Below are positions 27,398 to 35,644 of a stretch of 64,000 bases of DNA, in pieces. Within the stretch, counting starts at the first letter, position 1; the number at the start of each line of letters is the position of its first letter. Position numbers and translations under genes: made by a program. The DNA is taken from assembly GCA_965222895.1 (NCBI GenBank), contig CBDCVB010000002.1, positions 1,054,001 through 1,118,000 on the forward strand, given 5' to 3'. This stretch comes from Bin87 sp965222895. Its GTDB lineage: Bacteria > Chloroflexota > Dehalococcoidia > Lucifugimonadales > UBA3495. The notes beneath the pieces were generated by a model, which saw only the letters and a list, made by a program, of their open reading frames with translations, was not told the origin of the DNA and did not search any database.

Positions 27398-27661
27398 TCA
27401 ATTGAGGCTGGGCTTTCCCCCGGACCCTGGCCCGCCAATGTTGAATCCCGGATGGCTGTCCAGGTCCGACGCGTCGTCCTGGTGCTGGCCCCGCAGCACG
27501 CAGTGGCCGCAAACTTTGCACACCGGGTGCCGGTTGGCGAATTTTGGATGGGGGATGTTGCACATCGGGCTGTCGGGGCGTTCGCAACGAGGACAGCCGT
27601 CGCAACTCCTGTGGCCGGTGCCCTGCCCGGTCTGGGTCTGCGGCTCCAGTAATGTGACCAT
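27398..27661 (-). CDS. Small Cys-rich putative zinc-binding protein
   Basis: 87 residues starting MVTLLEPQ, with GGAGAAGG upstream. Seven Cys residues at 20, 23, 26, 34, 48, 51 and 54, in CDGCPRCERPDSPMC and CKVCGHC, with His at 38, 45, 53 and 60, suggest one or two zinc sites. The tail (NIGGPGSGGKPSLN) is likely disordered. I do not recognise the family. It lies between the LigB dioxygenase (stop 104 bp upstream) and the MetE-like gene on the same strand, so it may be an accessory or metal-handling factor for that cluster. A Fe-S protein is an alternative. Confidence 0.6.
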   Translation of the reverse strand: MVTLLEPQTQTGQGTGHRSCDGCPRCERPDSPMCNIPHPKFANRHPVCKVCGHCVLRGQHQDDASDLDSHPGFNIGGPGSGGKPSLN

Positions 27662-27764
27662 GAACTGATACCTTCTCCTGCGGTTGAGTCCACGTTAGGC
27701 GCCGCACCGGCGAGGGAATCCGATGCGGCAGACTAAAGGCTATGAAGCGCTGGAGCGAAAGCGG

Positions 27765-28736
27765 TCAGTTCCAGATTGCCGCTACGCGGTACGCCAGTTG
27801 GGTGTGGGACTCACGCACATCGACTATTTCTGCGGGAATGTCGCCGAGTATCCCCAAAGCGATGATCCAGTTCAGGATTTCGTGGTCTCCCGAATCCTGT
27901 ATCTCCTCCGGAGTTAGTTCCGCCAGCTTGCTCCCCTGACCCGCCCGCACCAGTTCCAGGTTGCGCCGATCGGTCTCGATGTCTATCGACCGGCACTGGA
28001 ACTTGTGGGCGAGGAAACTGTGTGACCAGCTGGAAGACGCTACCACGGCGACCCGTTCGTCCCTAGTGTCCAGGAACCTTCGGATGCCGCGGCCCAGTTC
28101 GTAGCATCGTTTGGGCGTGGGCCGCGGCGGGTAATCGGGTCCGGCCTCTTCGCCGTAGCAGTTGACGAACAGGGGCAGCAGCGGGAATCTGCCTTCGGGG
28201 TCCAGAAACACCAGCGGGTTGATGATGGCGTGGGCCAAGCCCCAGTCCCAACCTTTGAGAGCGCTGGAAGAGGCCATGTCGAACCCGTCCCGGATCAGGT
28301 AGTTGCGCAGGTCTTTGGAAAACTCTTTGGGGCACTGGAAGGAGAACTTCGTCTCCGGGGCGGCCTCCCACAAGTTGGTCCGGGCCGCGGGACGCTGAAA
28401 AGGATAGCCGTCAACTTCGGAGCCGGTGTACAGGCAGAAGGGAGGCAGGTTGTCTTGGAGGAAGTTTTCCGCCTGGTCGTCGCCGATGACCATGAGGACA
28501 TCCGGCACCCATTCATGGAGGCGGTCGCGGAGGATGTTAAACGACTCGACGACCTTCTGCTGGTCGCTGATGTCCTGGCTCAGTCCGTTATCCGGCCCCA
28601 GCTCTTCCAACAGTTGGGCGGGCGGTTCGTAACCCGGTACGCGGGCGAATATCCGCTCTCTGCCCTTGGACCACACCTCGGGCGGCGTCAGAATGATTGG
28701 GCCGTGGGAACATCCCAGCCCCAGTAATTCAGCCAT
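27765..28736 (-). CDS. Extradiol ring-cleavage dioxygenase, LigB-like family
   Basis: 323 residues. The N-terminus MAELLGLGCSHGPIILTPP carries the metal-binding His of the LigB (protocatechuate 4,5-dioxygenase beta subunit) family. VLMVIGDDQAENF, PLVFLDPEGRFPLLPLFVNCYGEE and VAVVASSSWSHSFL match later family blocks, and the C-terminal ESHTQLAYRVAAIWN is also typical. These non-haem Fe(II) enzymes open catechol-like rings; some members act on hydrophobic acids or gallate. It is the first gene of a minus-strand run with a Cys-rich protein, MetE-like, LLM and ThDP genes. The ring substrate is unknown. Confidence 0.8.
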   Translation of the reverse strand: MAELLGLGCSHGPIILTPPEVWSKGRERIFARVPGYEPPAQLLEELGPDNGLSQDISDQQKVVESFNILRDRLHEWVPDVLMVIGDDQAENFLQDNLPPFCLYTGSEVDGYPFQRPAARTNLWEAAPETKFSFQCPKEFSKDLRNYLIRDGFDMASSSALKGWDWGLAHAIINPLVFLDPEGRFPLLPLFVNCYGEEAGPDYPPRPTPKRCYELGRGIRRFLDTRDERVAVVASSSWSHSFLAHKFQCRSIDIETDRRNLELVRAGQGSKLAELTPEEIQDSGDHEILNWIIALGILGDIPAEIVDVRESHTQLAYRVAAIWN

Positions 28737-29001
28737 ATTGTCCTCCTATCGAGCCGGAACGCTAGCAAGATTTCGTGAGTTATCGCGATTGTAGGTGCAC
28801 CCGTGGAAGGCCGTCAATAGTAGAGTCCCCGGCAGTGGCGTAACAGGAATGGCTGGCGCGAAGCTGGCCACCGTGTCATCCTGATCGGTATAGCCATAGA
28901 CCGGAGCAATGAGGATGACGGTGGCTGAAAACAGGTTCCCCAAATTTGCAGATCATAAGATTCCTCGCCCAACGCACCGTTTCAGCTGGTAATTGCCGGA
29001 A

Positions 29002-30303
29002 ATGAGTGAACAATCTGCCAACCCTTCGTTCTGGAAACTGATCAGGACACGGAACTTCGGGCTACTGTGGGGAGCCGGTGGATTATCTGCCATCGGCGAC
29101 CAGTTCGACCTGATAGCTTTCCCCTGGCTGGTGTTGATGGTCTCCGGCGATCCGGTCGCCGTGGGCATAGTCCTGGCGGTGGGCAACATTCCTACCATTT
29201 TCTTCATCCTCATCGGCGGGTCGCTGGCGGACCGATATTCGCCTCGCGTGATCATGCTGACCAGCAACGGCATACGTATTGCCCTGGTTGCGTCTCTGGC
29301 CGCCCTGGTTCTGACTGAGCTGGCAGACCTGTGGCTGATCTACGTGTTCGCGTTGCTCAAGGGGATCGCGGACTCGTTCTATTATCCCGCCCAATTGGCG
29401 ATACTACCGCGCGTCGCACCAGTCCAACTACTCCGACAATCCAATGCGGCAGTGCGTACGACAACCCAGCTGGGCGGTTTCATCGGCCCCGCGCTGGCCG
29501 GCGGTCTCATAACGTTCTTCAGCGACGGGGTGTCCTCGGCGGATGGCACGGACCAGACCGGAATAGGGCTGGCGTTCACGGTGGTGGCCCTGGCGCTGTT
29601 GGTCTCCTCGCTAATGCTTCTGCTGATGCGAATGGACAATTCCGGCCCCCGGCTGGCGGGCGAAGATACGAAAGAGCTCAGCCTATTTTCATCCATCAGA
29701 GAGGGCATCCGGTATGTGCGCGTGGACGGGGCGATGCTCGCAATTTTCCTGCTCATTGTGCAGATGGAACTTCTGATGCGGGGACCGGTGACGGTAGGTA
29801 TGCCCGTGTTGGCCCATACGCGGCTGACGGAAGGTGCGCTCGCGCTGGGGATAGTTACGTCCGCCTACGCGGGGGGTTCGGTGCTGGGCACGGTTCTCGC
29901 GGGAGCGCTCCCCCCGCCCAAGCGTGGACTGGGCCCAATTTTAGTTGCAGTCTTCACCCTGTCCGGCATCCTTATGGCGCCTTTCGGCTTGCTTAACGCG
30001 ACATGGCTGGCGGCAGCAATAACGCTGACAATCGGAGTAATGGGCGGCTATGTGGGGATTCTAATCATATCTTGGATTCAGGGACGCACGCCGCCGGCGA
30101 TGTTGGGCCGGGTGATGAGCCTGTTGCTGGTTGCGTCGGTCGCCGTGTCGCCCATCTCGATAGCGGCTTCGGGCCCCCTGATAAAGCTGAGCCTGGGGTG
30201 GGTCTTCATCGTCGCGGGCGCGTTGCTGGCGACATCCAGCATGGTGATTGGGTTGCGCCGTGAGATACGCGGGATGCGTATGGTCGAGAACCAGGACGAC
30301 TAG
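29002..30303 (+). CDS. MFS transporter, EntS-like
   Basis: 433 residues from the ATG at 29002; a TTG nine bases upstream is an alternative. The opening SFWKLIRTRNFGLLWGAGGL and GDQFDLIAFPWLVL is typical of the EntS/MFS_3 exporter branch. About twelve hydrophobic helices can be traced, and GSLADRYSPRVIM is the loop 2-3 signature. The branch exports siderophores or drugs, though many members are uncharacterised. The gene stands alone between a 260-bp gap after the divergent LigB gene and a repeat-rich gap. The ribosome site is weak (GCCGGAA). Confidence 0.85.
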   Translation: MSEQSANPSFWKLIRTRNFGLLWGAGGLSAIGDQFDLIAFPWLVLMVSGDPVAVGIVLAVGNIPTIFFILIGGSLADRYSPRVIMLTSNGIRIALVASLAALVLTELADLWLIYVFALLKGIADSFYYPAQLAILPRVAPVQLLRQSNAAVRTTTQLGGFIGPALAGGLITFFSDGVSSADGTDQTGIGLAFTVVALALLVSSLMLLLMRMDNSGPRLAGEDTKELSLFSSIREGIRYVRVDGAMLAIFLLIVQMELLMRGPVTVGMPVLAHTRLTEGALALGIVTSAYAGGSVLGTVLAGALPPPKRGLGPILVAVFTLSGILMAPFGLLNATWLAAAITLTIGVMGGYVGILIISWIQGRTPPAMLGRVMSLLLVASVAVSPISIAASGPLIKLSLGWVFIVAGALLATSSMVIGLRREIRGMRMVENQDD

Positions 30304-30348
30304 CGGGCCCCACGCAATTATTGCATCAAGCACAAGTAGGCCAACCTC

Positions 30349-30630
30349 GTCGTGCGTACGCACTTTGTCATTGCGAGCGTAGCGTGGCAATCCCGCAGCC
30401 GCATCGACCAACGCTGTCGCCAGGATCTCCCCTTCGACCGCCGGGTTCCAATAGCCGAAAGGCCCTGCTACCAATCACCCCATCTCCCTCGATGGGAGAG
30501 GGCTGGGGTGAGGGTGAAACTCCCAACACCAACGGCCCATCCCACACTCCCGGCTCCGCGTCCCCCAGGAGAGGGAAGGCAAACTGCGGCCCAACCAGTC
30601 CAGCACCCTTCCATTGTCCCTCAATGACAG
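30349..30630. repeat. Palindromic repeat copy 3, enlarged, in a 444-bp non-coding gap
   Basis: The left end GTGCGTACGCACTTTGTCAT continues to TGCGAGCGTAGCGTGGCAATCC, matching copies 1 and 2. A short right end, TCAATGACAG, lies at 30621-30630. The interior is replaced by other repeat-like sequence, including the hairpin CTCCC-TCGAT-GGGAG near 30484-30498 and GGGGTGAGGGTG after it. The rest of the gap to 30747 shows nothing recognisable. Confidence 0.6.
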
Positions 30631-30747
30631 TTTGAGCGAAAGTAGGAAGGCGTGAGAAGCGGGAACCGGTTGCGAACAGTCCGCAGGCCGGGGATACTAT
30701 GGCGCAAACCAACACCCTCAAGACAAGCCGGACCGGCTGGAGTTACC

Positions 30748-31629
30748 ATGGCATTTGCGCATCCGGAGTTCCTCGTTTCGACCAATTGGCTGGCCGAACA
30801 TCAGGCGGACAACGACGTCCGCGTTTTCGAGACAACCGTCTTCCTGCATCCACGCGACGGCGGTGGACGTCGCGTGGAGTCGGGGCGGCGGGAGTATGAG
30901 TCGGGACACATCCCAGGGGCGGGCTTCGTCGACCTGCAGGCCGATTTCTCCGACAACGACCAACCCTGGCGCTTCATGATGCCCTCGGCCAGCAAGTTCG
31001 CAGAGGCGGCGGGACGGCACGGCATCTCGGAGTCGTCCAAGCTGGTTCTCCACGACCGCCTGGGTTCGCAGTGGGCGGCTAGGCTGTGGTGGATGTTCCG
31101 CTCGATGGGCTGTGCGGGCGCGGTCGTGTTGGACGGGGGTTGGCGTCGCTGGACGGCAGACGGCCGTGCCGTATCGACCGACCCGGCGACGAACGCGCCC
31201 ACGACCTTCACCCCGGCGGCCGATCCGGCCCGCTTCGCTGACCTGGTCGAGGTTAAGGCGTTCATCGAGTCAGGAGTTGGGAGCGGGAGCTGCCTGATTA
31301 ACGCCCTCGGACGGGGGCAGCACTCGGGCGCCGACGGCGGGAGAGACTACGGGCGCACCGGGCACATTCCCGGCGCCACCAACGTGCCATCCGGGGAGCT
31401 GACCGATCCCGAGACCGGTCTCTACCGGCCGGCGGAGGAGCTGGCGTTGCTCTTCGAACAGGCGGGCGCGGACCGCACGCAGCGCGTGGTCACGTACTGC
31501 GGCGGCGGCATCGCGGCGTCGAACGACGCCTTCGTCCTCGCGATGCTGGGTTACGAGAATGTCGCAGTCTACGACGCTTCGATGTCCGAGTACGCTGCGG
31601 ATCCGTCACTGCCGCTGGAAGTTGCCTGA
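30748..31629 (+). CDS. Thiosulfate sulfurtransferase (two-domain rhodanese)
   Basis: 293 residues from the ATG at 30748, with GGAG upstream. Two rhodanese domains are present. The N-terminal one (SGHIPGAGFVDLQADFSDN, LVLHDRLGSQWAARLWWMF) has Asp in place of the active Cys, as in classical rhodaneses. The C-terminal one (YGRTGHIPGATNVPSGELTD) has the active loop CGGGIAAS following VVTY. It moves sulfane sulfur from thiosulfate or 3-mercaptopyruvate to an acceptor. The LLM gene follows by 87 bp; a link to organosulfur breakdown is possible but unproven. Confidence 0.9.
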   Translation: MAFAHPEFLVSTNWLAEHQADNDVRVFETTVFLHPRDGGGRRVESGRREYESGHIPGAGFVDLQADFSDNDQPWRFMMPSASKFAEAAGRHGISESSKLVLHDRLGSQWAARLWWMFRSMGCAGAVVLDGGWRRWTADGRAVSTDPATNAPTTFTPAADPARFADLVEVKAFIESGVGSGSCLINALGRGQHSGADGGRDYGRTGHIPGATNVPSGELTDPETGLYRPAEELALLFEQAGADRTQRVVTYCGGGIAASNDAFVLAMLGYENVAVYDASMSEYAADPSLPLEVA

Positions 31630-31716
31630 GTGCCCGGGCGATTCGACGTGGTACGCTTGCCGAAACCGCACGACAACACAATCTGGTGAAGCGAGTCGCC
31701 AGACGGGAGGTGAGCC

Positions 31717-32775
31717 ATGACGCAGGCTGCCACGCTTAACGATACCCTTGAGTTCGGACTGTTCGACTGGATCGAATGGGACAAGTCGGCGCCCAACGAG
31801 ATCTTCGAAAACCGGCTCAAGATGCTGGAATACGCCGACCGGAGCGGGTTCTACAGCTACCACCTTGCGGAGCACCACATAACCCCCCTGAGCGTATCGC
31901 CTTCGCCGGCAGTGTTCCTGGCTGCCGCAGCGCAGCGCACCTCAAAGCTGCGCCTGGGGCCCCTGGTCTTCCTGATGCCCTTCTACAACCCCATCCGCCT
32001 GTTCCACGAAATCTGCATGCTGGATAATCTCAGCAACGGACGCCTGGATCTGGGCGTGGGCCGGGGAGTCTCGCCGATAGAGGCCGAAAAGTTCGAAGTT
32101 GACCTGGACACCAGTTGGGAAGTGTTCAATGAGCAGATGGACATGTTCACGAGCGGTTTCACCACCGGGATGCTCAATCACCAGGGAAAGCACTACAACT
32201 ACGAGAACATAGAACTCTGGATCAAGCCTTATCAGAAACCCTATCCCCCGCTCTGGTACGCCAGCAACAACATCGCAACGGTGCCGTGGATGGCCCAGCA
32301 CGGCTTCAACACCTGTACTGTGTTCGCCGACAACGCTGGCATCAAGGCCCACTTTGACCTGTACAAGCAGGTCTGGAACGCCGAGCGAATGTCCGACGGA
32401 CTGAACAGCCATGTGCCCGTTCCGAAGTTGGGACTCGTCCGCCACATTTACATCGCTGCCACCGACGAACAGGCCAGGGCGGAGGCCCGTCCGGCCTATC
32501 AGGCGTGGTTCCACAACATCGACTACCTGTGGGCCAAGGCCGGCATTAACCAACTGAGCGCCATGAGGGATTTCGACCAACTTGAAGCCAGGGATGTAGT
32601 GATCGTGGGCTCACCCTCCAACGTCAGGGAGCGGGTCCAGCAGGCAGTTGACGATACGGGCATCAACTACTTCTGCCCCATATTCGCCTGGGGTGACCTG
32701 ACTCCCGACCAGGTCATGCGCTCTATGGGCCGGTTCGTTGATGAGGTCATGCCCAACCTGCGGCCCGGCCATTAG
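31717..32775 (+). CDS. LLM-class flavin-dependent oxidoreductase, copy 2
   Basis: 352 residues; GGGAGG precedes the ATG. Luciferase-superfamily blocks are LEFGLFDWIEWDKSAPNE, FYSYHLAEHHITPLSVSPSP, LRLGPLVFLMPFYNPIRLFHE and MLDNLSNGRLDLGVGRGVSP, and the C-terminus has VIVGSPSNVRERVQQ. Unlike copy 1 it lies in a run with a rhodanese and a LUD protein. The enzyme is expected to add oxygen with reduced flavin or to use F420; the substrate is unknown. Confidence 0.9.
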   Translation: MTQAATLNDTLEFGLFDWIEWDKSAPNEIFENRLKMLEYADRSGFYSYHLAEHHITPLSVSPSPAVFLAAAAQRTSKLRLGPLVFLMPFYNPIRLFHEICMLDNLSNGRLDLGVGRGVSPIEAEKFEVDLDTSWEVFNEQMDMFTSGFTTGMLNHQGKHYNYENIELWIKPYQKPYPPLWYASNNIATVPWMAQHGFNTCTVFADNAGIKAHFDLYKQVWNAERMSDGLNSHVPVPKLGLVRHIYIAATDEQARAEARPAYQAWFHNIDYLWAKAGINQLSAMRDFDQLEARDVVIVGSPSNVRERVQQAVDDTGINYFCPIFAWGDLTPDQVMRSMGRFVDEVMPNLRPGH

Positions 32776-32796
32776 TCCCATCTCCTGCCCGGGGCA

Positions 32797-33504
32797 GGGT
32801 CAGGGAGCGAGCGTCCCTCCACCGAGCAGGATGTGCTCGTTCCAGTCGGCCCGGGCGCGGGCGAGTCACATACAGTAGGCGCGACAATCTCCTCGGACAC
32901 GCCCTACGCTCCGGCAACCGCCGAATCGATCAGCAGGACCATCGAGGCCCTGGCCGCTCGCAACGTAGACGCCGTGTTGGCGGCGAGCCGGGAGGCAGTT
33001 TTGGCCAGGTTGCGGGAGCTGGTACCCGAGGGTTCCGAGGTGTTCGTCAACACCTCGGAGACGCTGGACGCCATCGGTTACACGGAGTATATGCACGGCA
33101 ACGACCGCTACATCAACCTGCACAACCAGATGATGTCCCAGCCCGACCCGGCATCCCAGCGGGAGTTCCGTCGCAAAACCACCACCGCCGACTACTTCGT
33201 GGGCAGCGTGCAGGCCATCGCCGAGACCGGTGAGATTGTCATCGCCAGCAGTTCCGGCAGCCAGATTGGGGCTTACTCCTACGGCGCCCGACGCGGCATT
33301 CTCGTGGCGGGCACTCAAAAAATCTGCCCCACCCTGTCCGACGCCGAGTCCCGCACGCGCGGCTTCACGCTGGAGCGTCACGACCGCTGGCTGGAAGGCC
33401 GGGGCGTGGCTCCCACCCCCATCGGCAAATACCTGGTGATCGAGCACGAGCCCGTGGTCGGTCGCATTTCCATGGTCCTCATTCCCGAGAGCATCGGCTG
33501 GTAA
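32797..33504 (+). repeat. LUD segmental duplication, copy A
   Basis: From GGGTCAGGGAGCG (32797) through the end of the LUD gene, this stretch matches 35645-36350, including about 90 bp of upstream sequence (CACCGAGCAGGAT, CTCGTTCCAGTC, GAGTCACA). Confidence 0.85.
32833..33504 (+). CDS. LUD-domain protein, copy A, with degraded start region
   Basis: A 223-codon frame opened by GTG at 32833. The second copy (35733) begins at an ATG preceded by TAGGAGGCGC. In copy A the matching bases are CAGTAGGCGC and ATC (32887-32889), so both the ribosome site and the start codon have been lost. From that point the proteins are about 91% identical (SISRTIEALAARNVD, VFVNTSETLDAIGYTEYMHG, TADYFVGSVQAIAETGEIV, SGSQIGAYSYGARR). 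LUD (LutC/YkgG) proteins take part in lactate oxidation complexes. Translation may still start at the GTG, adding 18 residues, or the copy may be silent. It follows the LLM gene by 57 bp. Confidence 0.65.
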   Translation: MLVPVGPGAGESHTVGATISSDTPYAPATAESISRTIEALAARNVDAVLAASREAVLARLRELVPEGSEVFVNTSETLDAIGYTEYMHGNDRYINLHNQMMSQPDPASQREFRRKTTTADYFVGSVQAIAETGEIVIASSSGSQIGAYSYGARRGILVAGTQKICPTLSDAESRTRGFTLERHDRWLEGRGVAPTPIGKYLVIEHEPVVGRISMVLIPESIGW

Positions 33505-33949
33505 ACGGCCTCAGGGAGATGCAACCGGAACGAGGAAATCCGACCTTAATACGTCGGGGCGCCCCGTCGTTCACCGCGTGTCGTTCCCTCTGGTGGGTGG
33601 CTCGTCGCGTTAGATGGCGAACTTGCCACGTCGTCTGCATCCAAACCACCGATCTCCATCGCCCCCAGCCCCCAGGTAGAAACGTAGTAACATTTATGAT
33701 GCTCGCCGGGTGATGCATGATTGGCAGCGAATTCTAAGACCAAGTTTTGCAGTGCGCGAACCGAATTAATCGCCCTCGGCGACTACCAGGGGCGGCGCAG
33801 AAACAAACCGCCAGCGCGGCGGGAAACTGTACCACCAACAGCGGCTGATGGCCTGGCAGTGATATTAGCCGCCCTTCGGAAAGGGAACGAACAACATCGA
33901 AACGCAGACGGCGCAGGCAGGGCATAGTGAGGTAAACAAAGCGTGGTTT
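33505..33949. other. 445-bp gap with no recognised gene
   Basis: No convincing ORF or RNA. The first ~70 bp after the LUD stop weakly resembles the sequence after copy B (GGGGCG, CACTGCGT/CACCGCGT, TCGTTCCCT). In the last 80 bp, codons in frame with the MFS gene (from 33869) read like a protein N-terminus, but no usual start codon is among them. Confidence 0.5.
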
Positions 33950-35110
33950 ATGGCCGTGCTTGCGCTTACCGTGTTTGCCACCATAAGCGCGACCCTGATT
34001 GTTCCGCCGCTGCTGGTGGAAATCGCAACGGACCTGGAAATATCGGTCGCCGTCGCGGGTCAGTTGGCTACCGCTGCCTTCGCGGGTTGGGCGGTTTCCC
34101 TGTTGACGGTGGGCCCGCTGTCCGACTCATTCGGCCGCCGCCCGGTGGCCGTGGTTGGGTTGGCGGTCCTTTCGACATCCGTCCTGGCGTGCGCCTTCGC
34201 GCCGAATCTGGAAATTCTGTTGGCGTTGCGGGTTTTGACCGGTTTGGGAGGAGGAGCGATCCCTCCCAACATCATTGGGGCAGTATCCGACGTCATTTCC
34301 CCGGCCCGGCGGGCCCAGGCGGTAAGCGCCCTGCTGGCAATTCAAGGGCTGGCTTCGGCCATCAGCGTCCCACTGGTCGCGTTGCTGGCAGACGTGGGCG
34401 GCTGGCGGTTTGCCTTCATTGTCTACGGGTCGATGCTGGCTGCGGCACTGCTGGCGAACTGGCTCTGGCTTCCGAAAGACCGCGGTGGGCGAGTTCGCAA
34501 CTGGGCATTCTTCTCCAGGTATAGGTCACTGGTTTCCATGCGGTTTTTCCGCGTAGCCGTGGCGGTCACTATGACGCAACGCATCGCTTTTTGGGGAATG
34601 TTCAGCTTTTTCGCCGCCTACCTGATACATACATACGACTTGAGCCTGGGTTTTGTGGCCCTGCCGCTGACCATAGCCGGCGCGGGGCAGATGGTCGGGA
34701 GCTATTCTGCTGCGTCCGTGGCAAACAGAAGGTACCGTGCGGCGTTGGTCGCTGCCACCACGGCAGCCGGGGGAGTCTGCGGTTTTCTGTTCTTCACCTT
34801 GGACCTCGAACTTTGGGCGTCGGTGGCCCTGGCAACGGCTGCAACGGGTTTCCTGAGCGTTACGTTCCCGGTTATGGTCGCGGCCAGCACCGAGTATTCG
34901 GGAGAATCCAAGGCCACGGGAGTGGGCCTGATGGGTTTCAGCAACCAGGGCGGTGGGGTCCTGGGCGCCGGCATCGCCGGAGCGTTGTTGGCGAGTACGG
35001 GTTATGCGGGAATAGGCTACATGTGCCTCGGCGTTACGATCGTCAGCGCGCTGTTGACGAGCCTCTTTGGCCGTCAGTTCGGGGAAACTGCTGGCCAAAG
35101 CAAAGGGTAG
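33950..35110 (+). CDS. MFS transporter
   Basis: 386 residues. About twelve hydrophobic segments are present, with GPLSDSFGRRPVAVVGLAVL as the loop 2-3 motif and ALRVLTGLGGGAIPPN in helix 4-5, a drug/arabinose-efflux-like pattern. The ATG at 33950 begins directly in helix 1 (MAVLALTVFATISATLIVPP). In-frame codons upstream (NNIETQTAQAGHSEVNKAWF) look native, but the only spaced start-like codon is ATC at 33896 after AAAGGGA, so the true start is uncertain. The gene is flanked on both sides by the LUD duplication, suggesting it was part of the duplicated or inserted unit. Confidence 0.82.
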   Translation: MAVLALTVFATISATLIVPPLLVEIATDLEISVAVAGQLATAAFAGWAVSLLTVGPLSDSFGRRPVAVVGLAVLSTSVLACAFAPNLEILLALRVLTGLGGGAIPPNIIGAVSDVISPARRAQAVSALLAIQGLASAISVPLVALLADVGGWRFAFIVYGSMLAAALLANWLWLPKDRGGRVRNWAFFSRYRSLVSMRFFRVAVAVTMTQRIAFWGMFSFFAAYLIHTYDLSLGFVALPLTIAGAGQMVGSYSAASVANRRYRAALVAATTAAGGVCGFLFFTLDLELWASVALATAATGFLSVTFPVMVAASTEYSGESKATGVGLMGFSNQGGGVLGAGIAGALLASTGYAGIGYMCLGVTIVSALLTSLFGRQFGETAGQSKG

Positions 35111-35217
35111 ACAGGCGGCAATAGGCCCGAATGTGCCCGCGCGGTACCCACGCGAGCGGCGGATAGCGACGCCCTGCCACCTTCCTGGGGGTCTTGGAAC
35201 AAGAGGCCGAGGGTCCT

Positions 35218-35450
35218 CATCGCCGAACGCTACGAACGGAGGTCTGTGGGCATAATCTCGAATCCGGTCTTTTCGGAGGGGGAGCGCATCTGCGCCAACC
35301 CCATGACCACCGCAGCTGCCATCGACCGGGTGGTGCATCACTCAGTCGTACTGGAGTTTGACGTACCCAGAATTCGTACCAATGCAGCCCAGCAACAGGG
35401 TGAGGCAGAGGTGTTGAACCGGCAAAACCAATCGACGCACCCGGCAAAAC
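35218..35450 (+). pseudogene. istB: IstB (IS21 helper ATPase) C-terminal fragment
   Basis: The frame reads IAERYERRSVGIISNPVFSE, then GERICANPMTTAAAIDRVVHHSV and VLEFDVP, which is the C-terminal end of IS21-type IstB proteins (usual form: ERRSLLITSNLVFS, TTAAAIDRLVHHSVILE). The Walker motifs and the IstA gene are absent. It is a decayed scrap, and the spacing to the next fragment shows a patch of old insertions before LUD copy B. Confidence 0.8.
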
Positions 35451-35478
35451 TGGTTGACGCTGAATCTCTGATTAATGC

Positions 35479-35580
35479 ATGGGGCAATCCCGAGGTGGAT
35501 TGGCGACGAAGATTCATGCCGTTGTGGATGCGAATGGCATACTGCTCAGCCTCGCCACTTCCTCGGGTTGGTTAAGCTGG
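35479..35580 (+). pseudogene. IS5-type transposase fragment
   Basis: MGQSRGGLATKIHAVVDANG matches the catalytic-core opening GRSRGGLTTKIHAVVDA of IS5-group transposases. The frame loses similarity after about 30 residues (LSLATSSGWLSW). No ends of an element were found. Confidence 0.75.
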
Positions 35581-35644
35581 ACGGCATTCCGTCTACGGTT
35601 TCGTGTTTGCGATTCCGCGGCCTGGGCCCATTTCCCGCCGGGAG

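Noticed and set aside
1353..30630. CRISPR array suggested by repeated palindromic units
   Set aside because: Copies are kilobases apart, long and palindromic, without regular spacers or cas genes.
33896..33950. ATC as a native start for the MFS gene, paralleling the ATC in LUD copy A
   Set aside because: ATC starts are very rare, and two coincidences are not enough; noted only as uncertainty over the start.
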